DNA from: Manis javanica
Lineage: Eukaryota; Chordata; Mammalia; Pholidota; Manidae
DNA length: 64,000 nucleotides
Direction of reading: 5' to 3'
NCBI RefSeq assembly: GCF_040802235.1
Contig: NC_133169.1
Span: forward strand, 46,631,034-46,695,033
Part shown: in pieces, positions 59,801-64,000 of the stretch
How positions within the stretch are numbered: the stretch's first letter is position 1
How the letters are laid out: each line of letters opens with the position of its first letter
Made by a program: the position numbers and the translations under genes
Notes under the pieces: generated by a model
The model's input: only the letters and a program-made list of their open reading frames with translations
Told to the model about the DNA's origin: nothing
Databases searched by the model: none

Positions 59801-60687
59801 CCCACAGAAGTTGGGGCTTAGTGTTGTTGTCATTTGTTTCTATATATTCCTTGATCTCTATTTTGATTTGTTCATTGATCCATTGATTATTTAGTAGCAT
59901 GTTGTTAAGCCTCCATGTGTTTGTGAGCCTTTTTGTTTTCTTTGTAGAATTTATTTATAGTTTTATACCTTTGTGGTCTAAAAAATTGATTGGTAGAATT
60001 TCAATATTTTGGAATTTACTGAGGCTCTTTTTGTGAGCTAGTATGTGTTCTATTCTGGAGAATGTTCCATGTGCACTTGAGAAGAATGCACATCCTGTTG
60101 CTTTTGGATGTAGAGTTCTATAGATGTCTATTAGGTCCATCTGTTCTAGTGTGTTGTTCAGTGCCTGTGTGTCTTTACTTATTTTCTGCCGGGTGGATCT
60201 ATCCTTTGGGTGTGAGTGGTGTGTTGAAGTCTCCTACAATGAATGCATTGCTGTCTATTTCCCTCTTTAGTTCTGTTAGTATTTGCTTCACATATGCTGG
60301 TGCTCCTCTATTGGGTGCATATATATTTAGAATGGTTATATCCTCTTGTTGGACTGAGCCCTTTATCATTATGTAGTATCCTTCTTTATCTCTTGTTACT
60401 TTCTTTGTTTTGAAGTCTATTTTGTCTGATATTAGTACTGCATCCCCTGCTTTCTTCTCACTGTTGTTTGCCTGAAATATGTTTTTCCATCCCTTGACTT
60501 TTAGTCTATGCTTATCTTTGGGTTTAAGGTGAGTTTCTTGTAAGCAGCATATAGATGGGTCTTGCTTTTTTATCCATTCTATTACTCTATGTCTTTTGAT
60601 TGGTGCATTAAGTCCATTTACATTTAGGGTGACTATTGAGAGATATGTACTTATTGCCATTGCAGGCTTTAGATTCGTGGTTACCAA
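56848..60687 (-). pseudogene. L1 B ORF2, broken by a few indels and stops
   Basis: Endonuclease starts at 60687. Compared with copy A, an extra base near 60205 shifts frame after 162 residues and a stop occurs at 59955. A one-base loss in an A run near 59085 splits the 59900-59061 frame from the long 587-residue frame 59061-57298, and an indel/stop occurs at about 57298. The long frame contains the whole RT core with an intact Phe-Ala-Asp-Asp box. The Cys/His segment lies between it and the last frame (57210-56848). Few changes separate it from an intact gene, but it cannot make full ORF2p. Confidence 0.94.
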
Positions 60688-60855
60688 AGGTTCAAGGTTA
60701 GCTTCTTTAGTATCTTACTGCCTAACTTAGCTTGCTTATTGAGCTGTTATATACACTGTCTGGAGATTCTTTTCTTCTCTCTCTTCTTATTCCTCCTCTT
60801 CCATTCTTCATATGTTGTGTGTTTTGTTCTGTGCTCTTTTTAGGGGTGCTCCCAT

Positions 60856-61779
60856 CTAGAGCAGTCCCTGTAGGATGCCCTGTAGAGGTGGTTTGTGGGA
60901 AGCAAATTCCCTCAGCTTTTGTTTTTCTGGGAATTGTTTAATCCCGCCATCATATTTAAATGATAGTGGTGCTGGATACAGTATCCTTGGTTCAGGGCCC
61001 TTCTGTTTCATTGCATTAAGTATATCATGCCATTCTCTTCTGGCCTGTAGGGTTTCTGTCGAGAAGTCTGATGTTAGCCTGATGGGTTTTCCTTTATAGG
61101 TGACCTTTTTCTCTCTAGCTGCCTTTAAAACTCTTTCCTTGTCCTTGACCCTTGCCATTTTAATTACTATGTGTCTTGGTGTTGTCCTCCTTGGATCCTT
61201 TCTGTTTGGATTTCTGTGTAATTCCATGGTCTGTTCGATTATTTCCTCCCCCAGTTTGGGGAAGTTTTCAGCAATTATTTCTTCAAAGAGACTTTCTATC
61301 TCTTTTCCTCTTTCGTCTTCTTCTGGTATCCCTATAATACGAATATTATTCCTTTTGGCTTGGTCACATATTTCTCTTAGTTTTGTTTCATTCCTGGAGA
61401 TCCTTTTATCTCTCTTTATGTCAGCTTCTATACGTTCCTGTTCTCTGGCTTCTATTCTTTCAATGGCCTCTTGCATCTTATCCATTCTGCTTATAAATCC
61501 TTCCAGGGATTGTTTCACTTCTGTGATCTCCTTCCTGACATCTGTGATCTCCTTCCAGACTTCATCCCACTGCTCTTGCATTTTTCTCTGCATCTCATCC
61601 CACTGCTCTTGCATTTTTCTCTGCATCTCATCCCATTGCTCTTGCATTTTTCTCTGCATCTCTGTCAGCATGTTCATGATTTTTATTTTGAATTCTTTTT
61701 CAGGAGGACTAGTTAGGTCCATCTCCTTCTCAGGTGTTGTCTCTGTGATCTTTGTCTGCCTGTAGTTTTGCCTTTTCAT
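60856..61779 (-). CDS. L1 ORF1 protein, intact (307 residues)
   Basis: Full-length RNA-binding chaperone of L1, acting as a trimer on L1 RNA in the cytoplasm. Residues about 1-30 are a basic, Thr/Pro-rich head. A coiled coil occupies about 30-110 and includes three exact-phase 11-residue repeats (61562-61660). An RRM-like domain follows at about 125-225, and the C-terminal domain with Arg-Arg-Glu-Trp-His runs to the end. Starts at the first ATG after the 5' UTR and ends 168 bases before ORF2. No internal stop. Length is normal for mammalian ORF1p (about 300-340). Whether it is transcribed is unknown. Confidence 0.93.
   Translation of the reverse strand: MKRQNYRQTKITETTPEKEMDLTSPPEKEFKIKIMNMLTEMQRKMQEQWDEMQRKMQEQWDEMQRKMQEQWDEVWKEITDVRKEITEVKQSLEGFISRMDKMQEAIERIEAREQERIEADIKRDKRISRNETKLREICDQAKRNNIRIIGIPEEDERGKEIESLFEEIIAENFPKLGEEIIEQTMELHRNPNRKDPRRTTPRHIVIKMARVKDKERVLKAAREKKVTYKGKPIRLTSDFSTETLQARREWHDILNAMKQKGPEPRILYPAPLSFKYDGGIKQFPEKQKLREFASHKPPLQGILQGLL
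61562..61660 (-). repeat. Three 33-base tandem repeats in L1 ORF1
   Basis: Units at 61562-61594, 61595-61627 and 61628-61660, almost identical, each coding 11 residues with Met, Gln, Lys, Glu, Trp and Asp. An 11-residue period suits a hendecad coiled coil. The same three units occur in copy A at 42153-42251. Confidence 0.95.
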
Positions 61780-63252
61780 GGTGATAGAGATAGTTTGCAG
61801 AGCTGGTACAAGTGACCGCTGGAAGAGCTTCCCTTCTTGTTGGTTTGTGGCCTTCTCCTGGGAGAATAGCGACCTCTAGTGGCTTGTGCTGGGCAGCTGT
61901 GCGCAGACAGGGCTTCTGCTTCCTGCCCAGTTGCTATGGGGTTTATCTCCGCTGTTGCTGTGGGCTTGGCCTGGCTGGGGCTGTTCCTCCAAAATGGTGG
62001 AGCCCCGTTGGAGGGGGAGCGGCCGGGAGGCTATTTATCTCCGTAAGGGGCCTCTGTGCTCCCTTCTTCCCAGGGGTTTAGAGTGCCCAGAGATCCCCAG
62101 ATTCCCTGCCTCTGGTCTAAGTGACCTGTCCTGCCCCTTTAAGACTTCCAAAAAGCACTCTCCAAACCAAAATGACAACAGCAACAATGAGAGAGGGAAC
62201 AGAAAGAAAAGAAAAGGAAAAAACACGCGATTTTTTTTTTTGTCTTCAGGTGCCAGTCCCAGGCACCCGCTCACTGGTCCTGCTGCCCTGTCTTCCTAGC
62301 ACCAGGGTCCCTGTCCTTTCGAGGCTTCCAAAAAACCTTTTTCTCTTTTTTTTTCTCTTTTTTGCAAGTGCTTTTTGGAAGCCTAAAAGGGACAGGGACC
62401 CCGGTGCTAGGGAGGCAGGGCGGCGGGACTGGTGAGCAGGTGCAGGGAAAGAATGCTCGATCTTCTTTGTCCTCATGCGCTGGTCCCAGGCACCCGCTCA
62501 CCAGTCCCGCTGCCCTGCCTCCCTAGCACTGGGGTCCCTGTCCCTTTAAGGCTTCCAAAAAGCACTTGCCAAAAAGAGAAAAAAAAAGGGGAAAAACGCG
62601 CAATTTCCTCCGTCCTCAGGTGCCGGTTTCCGGTACCCGCCCCCCGGTCCCACAGGGAAAAACGCGGGATATTCTTTGTCCTCAGGTGCCGGTCCCAGGC
62701 ACCCGCTCACCAGTCCCGCCGCCCTGCCTCCCTAGCACCGGGGTCCCTGTCCCTTTTAGGCTTCCAAAAAGCACTTGCAAAAAAGAGAAAAAAAAAAAAG
62801 GAGAAAAACGCGCAATTTCCTCTGTCCTCAAGTGCCGGTCTCAGGCACCTGCCCACCGGTCCTGCAGGGAAAAACATGGGATATTCTTTGTCCTCAGGTG
62901 CCGGTCCCAGGCACCCGCTCACCAGTCCCGCCACCCTGCCTCCCTAGCAACGGTGGCCCGTCTCTTTAAGGCTTCCAAAAAGCACTCGCCAAAAAAAACC
63001 CGCTCTGGTTTCTTTCCACCCGCCGGGAGCCGGGGGGAGGGGGCACTCGGGTCCCGCCAGGCCGGGGCTTGTATCTTACCCCCTTCGCAAGGCGCTGGGT
63101 TCTTGCAGGTGTGTATGTGGTCAGGATGTTGTCCTGTGTCCTGTGGTCTCTATTTTAGGAAGATTTTTCTTTGTTATATTTTCATAGCTCTATGTGCTTT
63201 TGGGAGGAGATTTCCACTGCTCTACTCACGCCACCATCCTGGCTCCGCCCCC
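61780..63252 (-). promoter_or_regulatory. L1 B 5' UTR with tandem monomers, one inverted
   Basis: The counterpart of the copy A 5' UTR. On plus, monomer edges 'ggcttccaaaaagcac' appear near 62970, 62759 and 62550. Between about 62336 and 62440 the same monomer sequence runs in the opposite direction ('gcaagtgctttttggaagcc' on plus), so a partial unit is inverted. The unique tip next to 63252 matches copy A. Confidence 0.8.
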
Positions 63253-63254
63253 AA

Positions 63255-64000
63255 GTCCATCTGTTTTATTGTGTTGTTCAGTGCCTCCCTCTCCTTACTT
63301 ATCTTCTGTCTGCTTGATCTGTCCTTCAGAGTGAGTGGAGTGTTGAAGTCTCCTAGAATGAATGCATTGCATTATATTTCTCCTTTTAATTCAGTTAGTA
63401 TTTGTTTCACATATATGGGAGCATAGATATTTATAATGGTTATATCCTCTTGTTGGACTGCCCCCTTTATCATTATCTAATGTCCTTCTTTGTCTCTTGT
63501 GACTTTCTTTGTTTTGAAGTCTATTTTGTCTGATAGAAGTACTGCAACTCCTGCTTTTTTCACCCTATTAGTTGCATGAAATATCTCTTTCCATAACTTC
63601 ACTTTTAGTCTGTGTATGTCTTTGGGTTTCAAGTGAGTCTCTGTAGGCAGCATATAGACGGGTCCTGTTTTTTTAACCATTCAGCAACTCTGTGTGTTTT
63701 GATTGGTGCAGTCAGTCCATTTACATTTAGGGTGATTATACATAGGGATGTACTTACTGCCATTGCAGGCTTTACATTTATGATTACCAAAGGTTCAAGT
63801 TTAACTTCCTTACTATCTAAGAATCTAACTTAACTCACTTAATATGCTATTACAAACACAAATCTAAAGGTTCTTTTCTTTTTCTCCTCCTTTTCCTTTT
63901 TCCTCCATTCTTTATATGTTAGGTATCATATCTGTACTCTTTGTCTATTCCTTGATTGACTTTGGGGATAGTTAATTTCGTTTGGCATTTGCTTGGTAAT
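63255..64000 (-). mobile_element. L1 C, 5' part, minus strand, continues past the right edge
   Basis: Resumes L1 C ORF2 after the target site duplication (63255-63267). It contains the endonuclease N-terminal region (frame 63680-63477, with the Glu-Thr-His segment) up to the ORF2 start near 63790. 63790-64000 is L1 inter-ORF sequence. ORF1 of this element must lie beyond the window. Confidence 0.9.

Larger units (their letters stand above)
56495..63252 (-). mobile_element. Young full-length L1, copy B
   Basis: A complete 6.8-kb L1 on the minus strand. The 5' end is at 63252 ('cctggctccgccccc' on plus), followed by a tandem-monomer 5' UTR, intact ORF1, broken ORF2, a G-rich 3' UTR (C-rich on plus), and a reversed A tail at 56495-56512. 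It sits inside ORF2 of L1 C with a 13-base target site duplication. It is the youngest-looking copy in the window along with A. Confidence 0.96.

Noticed and set aside
1..64000. CRISPR arrays, operons, tRNA or rRNA genes, prokaryotic promoters
   Set aside because: The tandem repeats present are L1 monomers, ORF1 repeats, an LTR repeat and microsatellites. No spacer arrays or structural RNA genes were seen, and the whole window is mammalian repeat-rich DNA.

Overview
This window is nuclear DNA from a placental mammal. It has no bacterial gene structure. It is dominated by LINE-1 (L1) copies, endogenous retrovirus (ERV) pieces, MaLR LTRs and one MIR, plus a single-exon olfactory receptor pseudogene. 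No Alu, B1, CAN-SINE or BovA-type SINE was recognised. The young L1 family and an env/LTR-derived retroposon suggest a laurasiatherian host. A pangolin is possible, but that rests on general familiarity with such repeats and nothing here proves it. No intact cellular gene was found. The only full-length open frame of a known family is L1 ORF1 at 60856-61779 on the minus strand.

Layout. 1-1100 is the 5' end of a minus-strand L1. 1380-5749 is a cluster of LTRs, including three copies of one ERV LTR family, two of them tail to tail. 5750-13529 is a decayed class I (gammaretrovirus-like) provirus with a tRNA-Glu-like primer site and gag, pro, pol and env relics. Its pol is split by an antisense insertion (about 8931-10318) with Env-leader-like frames. 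13545-20372 holds an old L1 tail, a MaLR LTR and the OR14-like pseudogene (18770-19703, minus). 20390-26863 is a decayed L1 followed by a second L1 3' end, both inside one 17-bp target site duplication. 26881-40356 is AT-rich intergenic DNA with old L1 relics and a MIR.

40405-47340 is a nearly full-length young L1 (called A). It is followed by an env/LTR retroposon (47342-49175), and both appear to sit inside one interrupted older L1. 49176-52825 holds older L1 and MaLR pieces and a GC-rich LTR-like block. 52826-64000 is an older minus-strand L1 (called C) interrupted by a second young full-length L1 (called B, 56495-63252, minus) with a clear target site duplication.

The biology is that of retrotransposons: L1 machinery copying itself, flanking DNA and retroviral transcripts. 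The most interesting features are the tandem-monomer 5' UTRs of the young L1 family, their repeat-built ORF1 coiled coil, the L1-plus-transduction units, and the polyadenylated env-LTR retroposon. Percent identities and ages were not computed; all comparisons are by eye.
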